NCBI GenBank assembly: GCA_039680225.1
Contig: JBDKTK010000309.1
Location: 1-6,948 of the forward strand
DNA length: 6,948 nucleotides
DNA from: JBDKTK01 sp039680225
GTDB lineage: Bacteria; Desulfobacterota; Syntrophia; Syntrophales; UBA4778
Direction: 5' to 3'
Shown: piece by piece, positions 1 through 6,455 of the stretch
Layout of the letters: each line of letters begins with the position of its first letter
Position numbering within the stretch: position 1 is the first letter of the stretch
The notes under the pieces: generated by a model
The model's input: only the letters and a program-made list of their open reading frames with translations
What the model was told of the DNA's origin: nothing
Database searches by the model: none
Made by a program: the position numbers and the translations under genes

Positions 1-193
1 TGCTGAGCGAAAGGTCAATACTGACGCTTTTTAAGCCGCTTTCGGCAAGTTTCCTTATCTGGCTGCCCGATTCGATCAGAAAATGGCTTTTAAGAAATGG
101 ATGATCCATCCACGAAGAGAGGATCACATACATCCCAATTCGCAGATTGCCGACGGGTACAGTTATTTTCCGGGTCCTTTTATCGATTTCCAC
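1..193 (-). CDS. HD-GYP-type protein, DUF3391 N-terminal domain (partial, cut by left edge)
   Basis: The minus strand reads open from a GTG at 193-191 to the window edge, giving 64 residues. An in-frame TGA lies shortly upstream and no ATG is available, so GTG is the best start; its ribosome binding site is poor. The product begins VEIDKRTRKITVPVGNLRIG, continues MYV, and has SSWMDHPFLKSHFLI at about residues 26-40, then a stretch ending in VSIDLS. This pattern (basic start, V..LR.GMYV, W...PFL...F.I, a final strand with ID) is that of DUF3391, the domain usually found before an HD-GYP domain in cyclic-di-GMP phosphodiesterases. The catalytic part lies outside the window, so the enzyme activity is inferred. 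The gene is divergent from the Sel1 gene at 606, sharing a 412-base spacer. Domain call fairly sure, exact start less so. Confidence 0.72.
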   Translation of the reverse strand, partial: MEIDKRTRKITVPVGNLRIGMYVILSSWMDHPFLKSHFLIESGSQIRKLAESGLKSVSIDLSLS

Positions 194-443
194 GGCTTTA
201 TTGCAGATAGAATCCGTATTTCAGAATCTCTTTTTCCGCCGTACACAAGTATCCCTGATATTCCATATCGGATGTTTTCAATTATTACTTAAATACTTTT
301 TTGAACTAATCGGGAAAAATCTTTTCCGGCGCTGAGCGGAAACCATCAGCGTATTCCGATCCGGAACATCGCGCCTGCGTTGTACACTTTTACTTGATTC
401 CTTACATACCAATATACAATTTAATAAGACATTTTCCCGGACT

Positions 444-468
444 CATGAAGAGACATCTCTGTATCATG
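444..468. repeat. Imperfect inverted repeat (hairpin) in the divergent spacer
   Basis: CATGAAGAGA (444-453) can pair with TCTCT (456-460) and TCATG (464-468), leaving a two-base loop and a three-base GTA bulge. That makes ten base pairs in all. The tight loop would have to open to form a real RNA hairpin, so it may equally be a protein-binding dyad. It has no T-run on the plus strand and no known family. Confidence 0.4.
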
Positions 469-483
469 AATCTGCCTGGGCGA

Positions 484-512
484 TATAAGATCATGTTATT
501 TATAATCTTATA
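484..512. repeat. AT-rich 8-bp inverted repeat upstream of the Sel1 gene
   Basis: TATAAGAT (484-491) and ATCTTATA (505-512) are perfect reverse complements separated by 13 AT-rich bases. The dyad lies about 30 bases before the candidate -35 box at 542 and between two divergent genes. That position would suit an operator, but AT-rich DNA makes such dyads by chance fairly often. Confidence 0.35.
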
Positions 513-541
513 AACAAACACTAAATAACTGAAAAAAATGT

Positions 542-568
542 TTGACAAGCTACCCAATTGCATATACC
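542..568 (+). promoter_or_regulatory. Candidate sigma-70 promoter for the Sel1 gene
   Basis: A perfect -35 hexamer TTGACA lies at 542-547. A moderate -10 match, TATACC, lies at 563-568 after a 15-base spacer, which is shorter than ideal; TACCTA at 565-570 gives a 17-base spacer but a poorer hexamer. The site lies about 40 bases before the ATG at 606, in AT-rich DNA. Confidence 0.45.
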
Positions 569-593
569 TAAGTTCTTATCTTACACGATCAAT

Positions 594-597
594 GGAG
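594..597 (+). promoter_or_regulatory. Ribosome binding site deciding the start of the Sel1 gene
   Basis: GGAG at 594-597 lies eight bases before the ATG at 606. The same frame extends upstream to a TTG at 558, but that codon overlaps the candidate -10 region and has no Shine-Dalgarno sequence, so the start at 606 is preferred. Confidence 0.6.
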
Positions 598-605
598 ATT
601 CTCTT

Positions 606-1583
606 ATGTCAATATCTGTGCTTTGGTTCCTGTCAACCTCGCTTTTTCTTGCAGCGCTTGTGTACAGCGCTGTTTATGTCATGAAAAAAATGGACCCGGA
701 CGAATCGCTTTCCGCGGAATTGTCGGATAAAGCCAGGCTTGCCTTTAATATCCTGAGAAAAGAATCATCATCCCCCGAAGAGGCCGGGACCGGGTTCGAC
801 CTTGCCATGGAGGCGGCCCTGGGCGGTGTCCGCCTGGGAATGAAGACCGTGATGGCATCATATTTTTTCGGCCGCGGCGTCCAGAGGGATTATGCCAAGG
901 CAAGGCAATGGGCTCAAAGGCTTGCGGAACTCGGGGATTCCACCGGGAAGTGGGTTTACATTGAGGCGTTCATGAAAGACCCGGAAAATAATTGCCTCTG
1001 CCTCGGATCGAATGAAACCGACATGGATAAATACAGGCACCTGTGCGGGCGCACCATTGACCAGAGGGCTGAGGAAATCCGCGCCATCGATTACGGCGCG
1101 GAGCTTATGCCGAAATACAGGGGGGCCGAATTATTCATTGCCTCCCTGCTCTGGAGCCATCCTGCCGAGGATAACAATGAGGCGGCCTTGAAGATACTGG
1201 AAAAGTTCGCCCCGGAAAGCAAACCGAAAATAGCGGTCCTTAAATACCTGGCCGGCCTGGGATCGACAATAGCCACATACCGCATCCTCCACGATACCTA
1301 TTCAGCCGCTTCCGCATACGCCGCCATGAGGGCGAATGCGCCCGAAGGCTGCGATATGAAATTGAAGAAAGCGGACGTACAGGGGCCGGTCCGCGACGCA
1401 GTCTATCTGCCTCTGAAAAGCCGGAAATTAAGAGACAGGGTGCTGATAAAAGGCACATGGGACGAAAAATGGACATTCTCCGTTCGCGGCAGGGAGGTCC
1501 AGGTGGAAATCAATTTCAAGGCCGACGGGATGGGCGGAGCGAGTTACACGATAAAGGACCCGCTTGGTCCCCTTTATATTTAG
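606..1583 (+). CDS. Membrane-anchored Sel1-like repeat protein, function unknown
   Basis: The product has 325 residues. Residues about 5-25 form one hydrophobic helix followed by KK, which by the positive-inside rule suggests an N-terminal anchor with the rest in the cytoplasm. Residues about 67-112 read like one or two Sel1/TPR-type helical repeats: A.....G...G, then SYFFGRGVQRDYAKARQWAQ and LAELGD, with the typical small residues and the YA.A..W core. Residues 120-260 are mostly helical and contain four cysteines (130, 132, 147, 249). The end (283-316) is different: GTWDEKWTF, a VRGREVQVEINF strand pair and ADGMGGASYTI, which looks like a small beta domain. Sel1 repeats are usually scaffolds for protein contacts; nothing here indicates an enzyme. 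It stands alone, with a terminator-like hairpin about 140 bases downstream. Repeat assignment fairly sure, role unknown. Confidence 0.75.
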   Translation: MSISVLWFLSTSLFLAALVYSAVYVMKKMDPDESLSAELSDKARLAFNILRKESSSPEEAGTGFDLAMEAALGGVRLGMKTVMASYFFGRGVQRDYAKARQWAQRLAELGDSTGKWVYIEAFMKDPENNCLCLGSNETDMDKYRHLCGRTIDQRAEEIRAIDYGAELMPKYRGAELFIASLLWSHPAEDNNEAALKILEKFAPESKPKIAVLKYLAGLGSTIATYRILHDTYSAASAYAAMRANAPEGCDMKLKKADVQGPVRDAVYLPLKSRKLRDRVLIKGTWDEKWTFSVRGREVQVEINFKADGMGGASYTIKDPLGPLYI

Positions 1584-1721
1584 AAACATGTAAATATTTG
1601 CAGGGAATATATCGGGTTAATTGGAATTATTCCGGCCGGCAAAACTCAAAGAAAACCATTGTGTGCTGAAATAACCTGATATATACAATTCCTCAATTAC
1701 CGATAACTTACCGCATAAATC

Positions 1722-1768
1722 GAGCGGTCACTTCGACAAGCTCAGTGACCGGTTTTTTTCGACCGCTC
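1722..1768. repeat. REP-like palindrome with nested inverted repeats
   Basis: Two overlapping perfect inverted repeats are seen: GAGCGGTC (1722-1729) with GACCGCTC (1761-1768), and CGGTCACT (1725-1732) with AGTGACCG (1744-1751). They share bases 1725-1729, so only one can pair at a time. The core CTTCGACAAGCTCAGTGACC (1731-1750) resembles a palindrome often scattered between genes in many bacterial genomes. Related copies occur at 3619-3644 and 6501-6525. Confidence 0.6.
1725..1759 (+). terminator. Candidate rho-independent terminator
   Basis: An 8-bp stem (CGGTCACT with AGTGACCG) and 11-base loop are followed by G and seven Ts (1753-1759) on the plus strand. This is the layout of an intrinsic terminator for the Sel1 gene ending at 1583, although the distance is long. 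It may be a REP-like element serving as a terminator. Confidence 0.5.
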
Positions 1769-1789
1769 CCCTGAAGAAGGTTGTCTTTA

Positions 1790-2032
1790 ATGAAGAGCGC
1801 ATCCGAATCTCCTTTTTGCCCAATTGTAAAAACCCGGGATACAGCAGTAACGAATCCGGAGAGACCGTCCGATCGCACCTGCCTGATGCCCGCTATAGTC
1901 GCTTTTATCATCGGATTCGTGTCCATTGTCATATCAATTATTTTCAAGTTGCATAATATCGGGCCCAGGCTGTTTCGAAAAACCAATCGTCTAGGGAGGG
2001 AAGAATGGAAAGCGAGCAATTCAAGACCGTAA
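1790..2032 (+). CDS. Possible small membrane protein, or decayed sequence
   Basis: An 80-residue frame starts at ATG 1790, with AAGAAGG at 1774-1780 as a plausible ribosome binding site. It has a polar first half and one strong hydrophobic segment, LMPAIVAFIIGFVSIVISII, at about residues 32-51, then a basic tail. It ends at 2032, overlapping the start of the SPFH gene by 28 bases, and its last codons run through that gene's ribosome binding site, which speaks against it. The opposite strand is also open across the stretch (2019 to 1708), so the true reading direction, if any, is unclear. I do not recognise either product. The stretch could be a real small gene, a gene remnant or a dispersed repeat. 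Confidence 0.25.
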   Translation: MKSASESPFCPIVKTRDTAVTNPERPSDRTCLMPAIVAFIIGFVSIVISIIFKLHNIGPRLFRKTNRLGREEWKASNSRP

Positions 2033-2886
2033 GGGAAAACCCGTTGAAAAAGATCAACTTCAAGCCTTTCACCGCGCTGAGGGGAAAATCGATTTTCATT
2101 GCAGTCCTTTCAGTGATCGCACTATTCCTGATCACCTCGACCTTCGTGACCATCGGGGCCGGCAAGCGGGGCGTGGTGCTCACCTGGGGCAAGGTGGAAC
2201 CGGACGTCATGGGCGAGGGCCTGCACCTGAGGATACCGGTCATGCAGCAGGTTATCAAGATGGACACGCAGATCAACAAGTCCCAGACGGATGCCGAAGC
2301 GGCCTCGAAGGACCTCCAGGACACCCACAGCATAATCGCGCTCAATTATCACATCAGCCCGGACCGGGCCAACTGGATATACCAGAACATCGGTCTGAAT
2401 TATAAAGAGAGGATCATCGACCCCGCGGTGCAGGAAGTCATGAAAGCCGTGGCGGCCAAGTATACCGCCGTGGAGCTGATCAACAAGCGCGAGACCGTCT
2501 CGATCGAGATCAAGTCCCATCTCAAGGAGAGGCTGGCAAACTATGCGATCATGGTGGACGACTTCTCGATAGTGAACTTCCGGTTCTCCGCCGAGTTCAC
2601 CAAGGCCATCGAAGACAAGCAGACGGCGGAGCAGAAGGCCATGAAGGCCAAAAACGACCTGGAAAGGATCAAGATCGAAGCCGAGCAGAAAGTGGCGTCA
2701 GCCAAGGCGGAAGCGGAATCCCTCAAGCTGCAGAAGGAAAACGTCACGGAGAACATGATCAAGCTGCGGCAGATCGAAGCTTCGATAAAGGCGATAGACA
2801 AATGGAACGGCGTGCTCCCGCAATTCACCGGCAGCGCGGTCCCGTTCATTGACGCAAAGAGCTTTGCTGCGGCGCAGCATAAATAA
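2005..2886 (+). CDS. Prohibitin family (SPFH/Band 7) membrane protein
   Basis: The product has 293 residues. The ATG is preceded by a strong AGGGAGGG at 1993-2000. A short basic N-terminus leads to one transmembrane helix at about 30-50 (FIAVLSVIALFLITSTFVTI). The SPFH domain follows at about 53-200: GKRGVVLTWGKV, then EGLHLRIPVMQ (residues 71-81), RIIDPAVQEVMKAVAAKY (136-153) and the ELINKRETVSIEIKSHLKER region. Residues 200-262 form a charged, Ala/Glu/Lys-rich coiled coil (QTAEQKAMKAKNDLERIKIE and on). The tail is WNGVLPQFTG, typical of the prohibitin branch. Such proteins oligomerise into membrane rings that organise microdomains or modulate membrane proteases such as FtsH; which role applies here is not shown. 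The secreted DUF2059 gene follows after 56 bases, probably in one operon. GC-rich third positions suggest a well-expressed native gene. Confidence 0.9.
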   Translation: MESEQFKTVRENPLKKINFKPFTALRGKSIFIAVLSVIALFLITSTFVTIGAGKRGVVLTWGKVEPDVMGEGLHLRIPVMQQVIKMDTQINKSQTDAEAASKDLQDTHSIIALNYHISPDRANWIYQNIGLNYKERIIDPAVQEVMKAVAAKYTAVELINKRETVSIEIKSHLKERLANYAIMVDDFSIVNFRFSAEFTKAIEDKQTAEQKAMKAKNDLERIKIEAEQKVASAKAEAESLKLQKENVTENMIKLRQIEASIKAIDKWNGVLPQFTGSAVPFIDAKSFAAAQHK

Positions 2887-2894
2887 TTTTTTTT
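2865..2894 (+). terminator. Weak hairpin plus T-run at the end of the SPFH gene
   Basis: TGCTGC (2865-2870) pairs with GCAGCA (2874-2879) around a GGC loop, overlapping the last codons. Eight Ts follow at 2887-2894, but seven bases after the stem. The gap makes it a poor intrinsic terminator; at most it would reduce transcription into the DUF2059 gene. Confidence 0.25.
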
Positions 2895-2942
2895 AACGAT
2901 AAAAACTCAAGGGTTAACGCATAGCCTTTTAAAGGTGGAAAA

Positions 2943-3536
2943 ATGAAACGAATATCAACAGGGCTGTTGGTCGCATTCGTATTGCTGGCCGGCAATGCGC
3001 ATGCCGGGGAATTGACTTTAAAGACAACGGAAAAATATTATGCCGTTATGAACCTCAAGGGCGCCATGGCCCACATGATAGAGCTTGCGACCAACCAGAT
3101 GCTGGCCAGCACGCAGTTTTACTTTTCCCAGGACATGAAGAAAAGGGGAATGACCGAAGGCGATATCAAAATAGCTTTAAGCGTTATACGGACGAACGTA
3201 ATGGATTTAAGAAACGTAATGCTGGCGAACCTGGACCAATTACTGCCTGTGAAGCAGATAATGTCCGAAATCTATTATCCGGTCCTGAAGAAGCACTTCA
3301 GCGAAGAGGAGATCCTTGACCTGATCAAATTTTATCAAACTCCCCTCGGCAAAAAGACAATCGAGGAAATGCCGGCCATAATGAACGAGAGCGGTAAACT
3401 GCTCAACCAATCACAATACGTCCCCCGTCTCCAGAAATTCGTCGCCGGCGAGATGGAGAAAAGGAGGGACGTGGTGAAAAAAGAAATTGAAAAGGAGATC
3501 GCGAAGACCCGGGAGAAGAAGAATCCGGATAAATAA
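2943..3536 (+). CDS. Secreted DUF2059 domain protein
   Basis: The product has 197 residues. AAAGGTGG at 2931-2938 serves as ribosome binding site for the ATG at 2943. Residues 1-21 form a classic signal peptide: MKR, hydrophobic core STGLLVAFVLLAG, and an AHA cleavage site before Gly22. The mature part is alpha-helical. Residues about 107-145 carry the DUF2059 pattern: SEIYYPVLKKHFSEEEILDL, then IKFYQTPLGKKTIEEMP. The last 30 residues are very rich in Lys and Glu and probably form an extended charged helix. DUF2059 proteins are periplasmic and of unknown function, so no biochemical role is assigned. The gene sits 56 bases after the SPFH gene on the same strand and is likely co-transcribed with it. 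Family call good; function unknown. Confidence 0.85.
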   Translation: MKRISTGLLVAFVLLAGNAHAGELTLKTTEKYYAVMNLKGAMAHMIELATNQMLASTQFYFSQDMKKRGMTEGDIKIALSVIRTNVMDLRNVMLANLDQLLPVKQIMSEIYYPVLKKHFSEEEILDLIKFYQTPLGKKTIEEMPAIMNESGKLLNQSQYVPRLQKFVAGEMEKRRDVVKKEIEKEIAKTREKKNPDK

Positions 3537-3559
3537 TTCCTGCACCTTTTGCGGGGAAC

Positions 3560-3593
3560 CTTCATGCCGTGGGGGCCCGCGTGGCATATGAAG
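3560..3593. repeat. GC-rich imperfect hairpin after the DUF2059 gene
   Basis: CTTCAT (3560-3565) pairs with ATGAAG (3588-3593), and GCC (3566-3568) with GGC (3583-3585), leaving a two-base AT bulge. The loop GTGGGGGCCCGCGT can pair further. It begins 24 bases after the stop codon and has no T-run, so it could be a 3'-end RNA structure rather than a typical intrinsic terminator. Confidence 0.4.
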
Positions 3594-3618
3594 AAGCTGA
3601 AAGCAAAAAGTACGATTG

Positions 3619-3644
3619 TCATCCTGAGCGCCGGCGAAGGATGA
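3619..3644. repeat. Second REP-like palindrome
   Basis: TCATCCT (3619-3625) is the perfect reverse complement of AGGATGA (3638-3644). Between them CGCC and GGCG (3629-3636) also form a small palindrome. Read on the minus strand it is CCTTCGCCGGCGCTCAGGAT, which shares the CTTCG and GCTCAG blocks with the copy at 1731-1746. It lies between convergent genes. Confidence 0.5.
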
Positions 3645-3670
3645 GCGATGGTGGGTAAAACCCTGAAAGG

Positions 3671-3745
3671 ACCAACATCCTCAACACGTCCGCCATGGAA
3701 GACGCGCTCGGCAAGATAGATTATATTTTAAAACACAAAAAATAA
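3671..3745 (+). pseudogene. Possible tail-end remnant of a lost gene
   Basis: A 24-codon open stretch ends at TAA 3743-3745 and reads TNILNTSAMEDALGKIDYIL then KHKK. It looks like the C-terminus of a real protein (amphipathic helix, basic end) but has no start signal, and a stop lies just upstream in frame at 3656-3658. I do not recognise the parent family. It may simply be chance. Confidence 0.2.
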
Positions 3746-3762
3746 TTCCGAAGTCTATTCTT

Positions 3763-4260
3763 CTAAGTAAGATCAACGTCAAAAGGAGTCCTTGACGCCT
3801 TTATTTTTTCCAAATCCAGGACAAAAAGAGAAGTGGATCCTCTTGCCACAATTTGATTTTGTTCGTTAATGATTTTTCCAGACATATAAATCAAGCTGCT
3901 GCCTTTATTTATCACCTCGGCTATGAGTCTGACTTTTTCGCCGACAAAGGCCTTGCCGATGAAATCCACATTCATGCTCGTCGTAATGGCCGGCTTCCGA
4001 TCGCCCAGAAAATTGGCATACACCCCGAGCATATCGCACAACATTGCCGCCCTGATGCCGCCATGGAGCCACCCGGGAGGGTCCGCCATCTCCGGCCGGA
4101 CCACATACTCGCACTCCAGGCTTGTCTCATCGACAAAAATCAATCTGGGGTTGAGCCACTTCGTAACCGGGGTTATGACCGGGCTCGCCACCGACGATAA
4201 ATAACCGCCTTCGAATGTTTTTAATTCAATGATATCCATCTCTCTTCTTTCTTTATCCAT
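3763..4260 (-). CDS. PaaI-family hotdog-fold thioesterase
   Basis: The product has up to 165 residues, as usual for single-domain hotdog thioesterases. Residues 58-80 hold the signature: EMADPPGWLHGGIRAAMLCD, with HGG at 66-68 on the loop before the long central helix and Asp76 within it. The strands after it match the fold: ITTSMNVDFIGKAFVGEKVR (92-111), SSLIYMSGKIINEQNQIVAR (121-140) and a GSTSLFVLD end. Members hydrolyse acyl-CoA thioesters in the cytoplasm; the substrate cannot be read from the sequence. The first ATG (4260) has no clear ribosome binding site; a second ATG at 4239 follows the purine-rich AAAGAAAGAAGAGAG and would give 158 residues, and may be the true start. It lies 129 bases downstream of the 685-residue gene on the same strand, with no clear terminator between them. 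Confidence 0.85.
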   Translation of the reverse strand: MDKERREMDIIELKTFEGGYLSSVASPVITPVTKWLNPRLIFVDETSLECEYVVRPEMADPPGWLHGGIRAAMLCDMLGVYANFLGDRKPAITTSMNVDFIGKAFVGEKVRLIAEVINKGSSLIYMSGKIINEQNQIVARGSTSLFVLDLEKIKASRTPFDVDLT

Positions 4261-4389
4261 TTATAAGACCACTAACAATCGAGGTTCTATATTCAGTCCT
4301 CCAGAAATATTTCAAGTATTTCAGCTCTCTGACCCATCATGCTCGATTGGCTTCCCGTGCAACCAGAGAGGCCATTCGCGAAAAGCATT

Positions 4390-6447
4390 CTATTTAAACG
4401 AAGGCAACTTATACTTAACAATCTGCACAAGGTTACTGTAATCATCCGTCCATAAACTGATGCCGGGTTTGGTTTTCAGCGCCTGGGCGACTCCCCCGAT
4501 TTCCGGGATTGCCGCGAGGTCGCGGTCTGCCGTCATCAGGACCCAGTCGGATCCGAAGATCTGTTTGTCGTCGCGTCCCGGAGCGGAAATGAGGACGGCT
4601 TTCAAGCCCAATGTTGAGCGGATCTGCTCCACGATGGGGATGAGGTCCAGGTGATGGTTCGAGATGTGCAGGGCCAGGATGCCTCCGGGCGCCAGGCGGC
4701 TGAAATAGAGCTGCACCGCTTCCACGGTCAGCAGGTGGACCGGGATCGAGTCGCCCGAGAATGCGTCAACTGCAAGCAAGTCGTAAGGCGCGCAGTTTTC
4801 CCGCTCCAGCAGCAGCCTGCCGTCGCCGATCGATATTTCCACTTTGCCCGGGCAGTCGGAAATAAAAGAAAACTCCTGCCGGGCCACGCTCTCCACCAGC
4901 GGGTTGATCTCATAAAAATGGTAATAGTCCCCCTCCCGCGCATAGCTCAGCAGCGCCCCCGCCCCGAGCCCGATGACCCCTACCCTGCGCGGCCCGTCCT
5001 GCAGATTTTTTATTGCCCTCCCTATTCCGGAGCCGGGCGAATAATAAGATACCGGCTCGCGCCTTCGGTCCGGGTCCCGCAATTGGATACCGTGGATGAT
5101 CGACCCGTGCATCAGGGAGCGGTACACGCCCGGCGTCCCCTGCTTGTACTCCGCCACTTTCAGGAAGCCGTAGAAATTCCTTTTCAACAAAAGCGAATCA
5201 TGGGTGATGGAGTAAATATAACTTACGGCAGTGACGGCTGCCGATATGACGAGAACGGACAAGGCGGCCCTGGCAAGGAGTTTCGTCCTGAAGTTGACTA
5301 TGAAAAGCAGGACGGCGCAGATGGTCATGGCGATGGCGAGTTCGAACGGCCCCGAGAGCATCCTGGGGGCCGCGATGCCGACGAGGATGCCGCCCAGGGC
5401 GCCGCCTGTCGCGATCATCAGGTAAAAGGAAGTCAGGTGCTGCGGCGCTGGTTTCCGGGCCGCCAGTTCCCCGTGGCAGAACATGCAGCAGAAAAAGAGC
5501 CCCGCGCTGAAAAAGGGTATCTTGACAGCGATGCTGTAACCCTCCCCCCACTGCAGCAATGCGTATGACATCCCGCCGAGAAAGGACGTGACGATCCAGA
5601 TGTACCATTCCCTTTTATACCAGCCGCTGCGGTCGAAACAGAAGGTGAAGGTCAGCAGGTACAAGCTGAGCGGCAGAATCCAGAGGAAAGGTATGGAGGC
5701 GATATTCTGGGTCAGGTAATTGGTTGTAGCCAGCAGCAGAACGGACGCGCAGGCGGCCAGGGCGAGCCACAACGCCTTTTCCGCCATTTGCGGCGGCGGG
5801 GAAGCATCACATGCGGCGGCGCCTGCCGCCTCTGTATTATCGGGGCATTCCCCAGGCCCGGTTTTCGCGCCGTACAGGGCCGTCAAAACGCAGGCCGCGG
5901 CAAAGGCGATATAGGCCCCGGACCACCAGTCGGACTGCTGAGTTAACGTCAGTTGCGGCTCGACCAGAAACGGGTAGGCCAGCAGGCCGAGCAAAGAAGC
6001 AAGATTGGAGAGGGCAAAAAGACGGTACGGCAGCACGTTGCTGTATGTCCGGGAATACCAGCTCTGCAGAAGGGGGCTGGTTGTCGAAAGGAGAAAATAG
6101 GGGAACCCCACCGAGACAAGGAGCACGTAAAGGAGATGCACAATTGGCTCTCTGCCGGCCGCATCGAGCAGTTGCCGGCCGGGCGCAATGGGGAGCACAA
6201 ACGCGCTCAGCACGACCAGGGACGTGTGGACCCATTTCTGAAGCGCCGGTTTGAGTCTGCTGATCAGAATGTGGGCGTAGATATATCCCGCGAGCAGGAC
6301 CACCTGGAAGAAGAGCATGCACGTGATCCAGACAGCCGCCGCCCCGCCGAACCACGGCAGGAGGATCTTCGCGATTATCGGCTGCACCTGGAACAGCAGA
6401 AAAGCGCTTAGAAATATTGTGGAGATATAGGACAGTTTCTTCAGCAA
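4390..6447 (-). CDS. Fused membrane / spermidine-synthase-like protein
   Basis: The product has 685 residues. The N-terminal 420 residues are a multi-helix membrane domain, opening with FLSAFLLFQVQPIIAK and LPWFGGAAAVW, then many hydrophobic segments broken by a Pro/Ala-rich cytoplasmic-looking linker at about 195-222. The C-terminal 265 residues are spermidine-synthase-like: YRSLMHGSIIHGIQ (442-455), VGVIGLGAGALLSYA (489-503), acidic Glu513 for the ribose, IGDGR (540-544), LLAVDAFSGDSIPVHLLT (557-574), PGGILALHISN (587-597), and WTDDYSNL (666-673). This is the architecture called fused MFS/spermidine synthase. Its reaction is not established, and the GGGDG motif of true synthases is here GLGAG. 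Start is TTG at 6447-6445, with AGAAGGG eight bases upstream; an in-frame stop lies just beyond, and the next Met is at residue 44. The thioesterase gene follows downstream. Confidence 0.85.
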   Translation of the reverse strand: MLKKLSYISTIFLSAFLLFQVQPIIAKILLPWFGGAAAVWITCMLFFQVVLLAGYIYAHILISRLKPALQKWVHTSLVVLSAFVLPIAPGRQLLDAAGREPIVHLLYVLLVSVGFPYFLLSTTSPLLQSWYSRTYSNVLPYRLFALSNLASLLGLLAYPFLVEPQLTLTQQSDWWSGAYIAFAAACVLTALYGAKTGPGECPDNTEAAGAAACDASPPPQMAEKALWLALAACASVLLLATTNYLTQNIASIPFLWILPLSLYLLTFTFCFDRSGWYKREWYIWIVTSFLGGMSYALLQWGEGYSIAVKIPFFSAGLFFCCMFCHGELAARKPAPQHLTSFYLMIATGGALGGILVGIAAPRMLSGPFELAIAMTICAVLLFIVNFRTKLLARAALSVLVISAAVTAVSYIYSITHDSLLLKRNFYGFLKVAEYKQGTPGVYRSLMHGSIIHGIQLRDPDRRREPVSYYSPGSGIGRAIKNLQDGPRRVGVIGLGAGALLSYAREGDYYHFYEINPLVESVARQEFSFISDCPGKVEISIGDGRLLLERENCAPYDLLAVDAFSGDSIPVHLLTVEAVQLYFSRLAPGGILALHISNHHLDLIPIVEQIRSTLGLKAVLISAPGRDDKQIFGSDWVLMTADRDLAAIPEIGGVAQALKTKPGISLWTDDYSNLVQIVKYKLPSFK

Positions 6448-6455
6448 ATCAGAAT

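Noticed and set aside
83..292. Plus-strand reading frame at the left end
   Set aside because: It overlaps the recognisable DUF3391 sequence on the minus strand and has no family features or ribosome binding site.
558..605. TTG start upstream of the Sel1 gene
   Set aside because: It overlaps the candidate -10 box and lacks a ribosome binding site; ATG 606 with GGAG is better and gives a normal membrane anchor.
1926..1957. TTGTCA and CATAAT as a promoter for the SPFH gene
   Set aside because: The spacing is 20 bases, too long for a normal sigma-70 promoter, and there is no extended -10 motif.
1708..2019. Minus-strand frame of 103 codons ending in PVTELVEV
   Set aside because: The VTELVEV end is the translation of the REP-like palindrome, a common spurious product. 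The rest is unassigned; the stretch is noted as open on both strands.
3588..3644. Small frame starting MKKLKAKSTIVILSAGEG
   Set aside because: It has no ribosome binding site, lies on the hairpin and REP-like palindrome, and is only 18 codons long.
4325..4370. CTCTCTG / CAGAGAG inverted repeat between the two minus-strand genes
   Set aside because: Seven base pairs around a 32-base loop with no T-run are too weak to call a terminator or regulatory site. Nothing else is seen in 4261-4389.
4651..5568. Long plus-strand reading frame of 305 codons
   Set aside because: It lies wholly antisense to the 685-residue gene, has an Arg/Gln/Pro-rich composition without domains, and is the usual shadow of a GC-rich gene.
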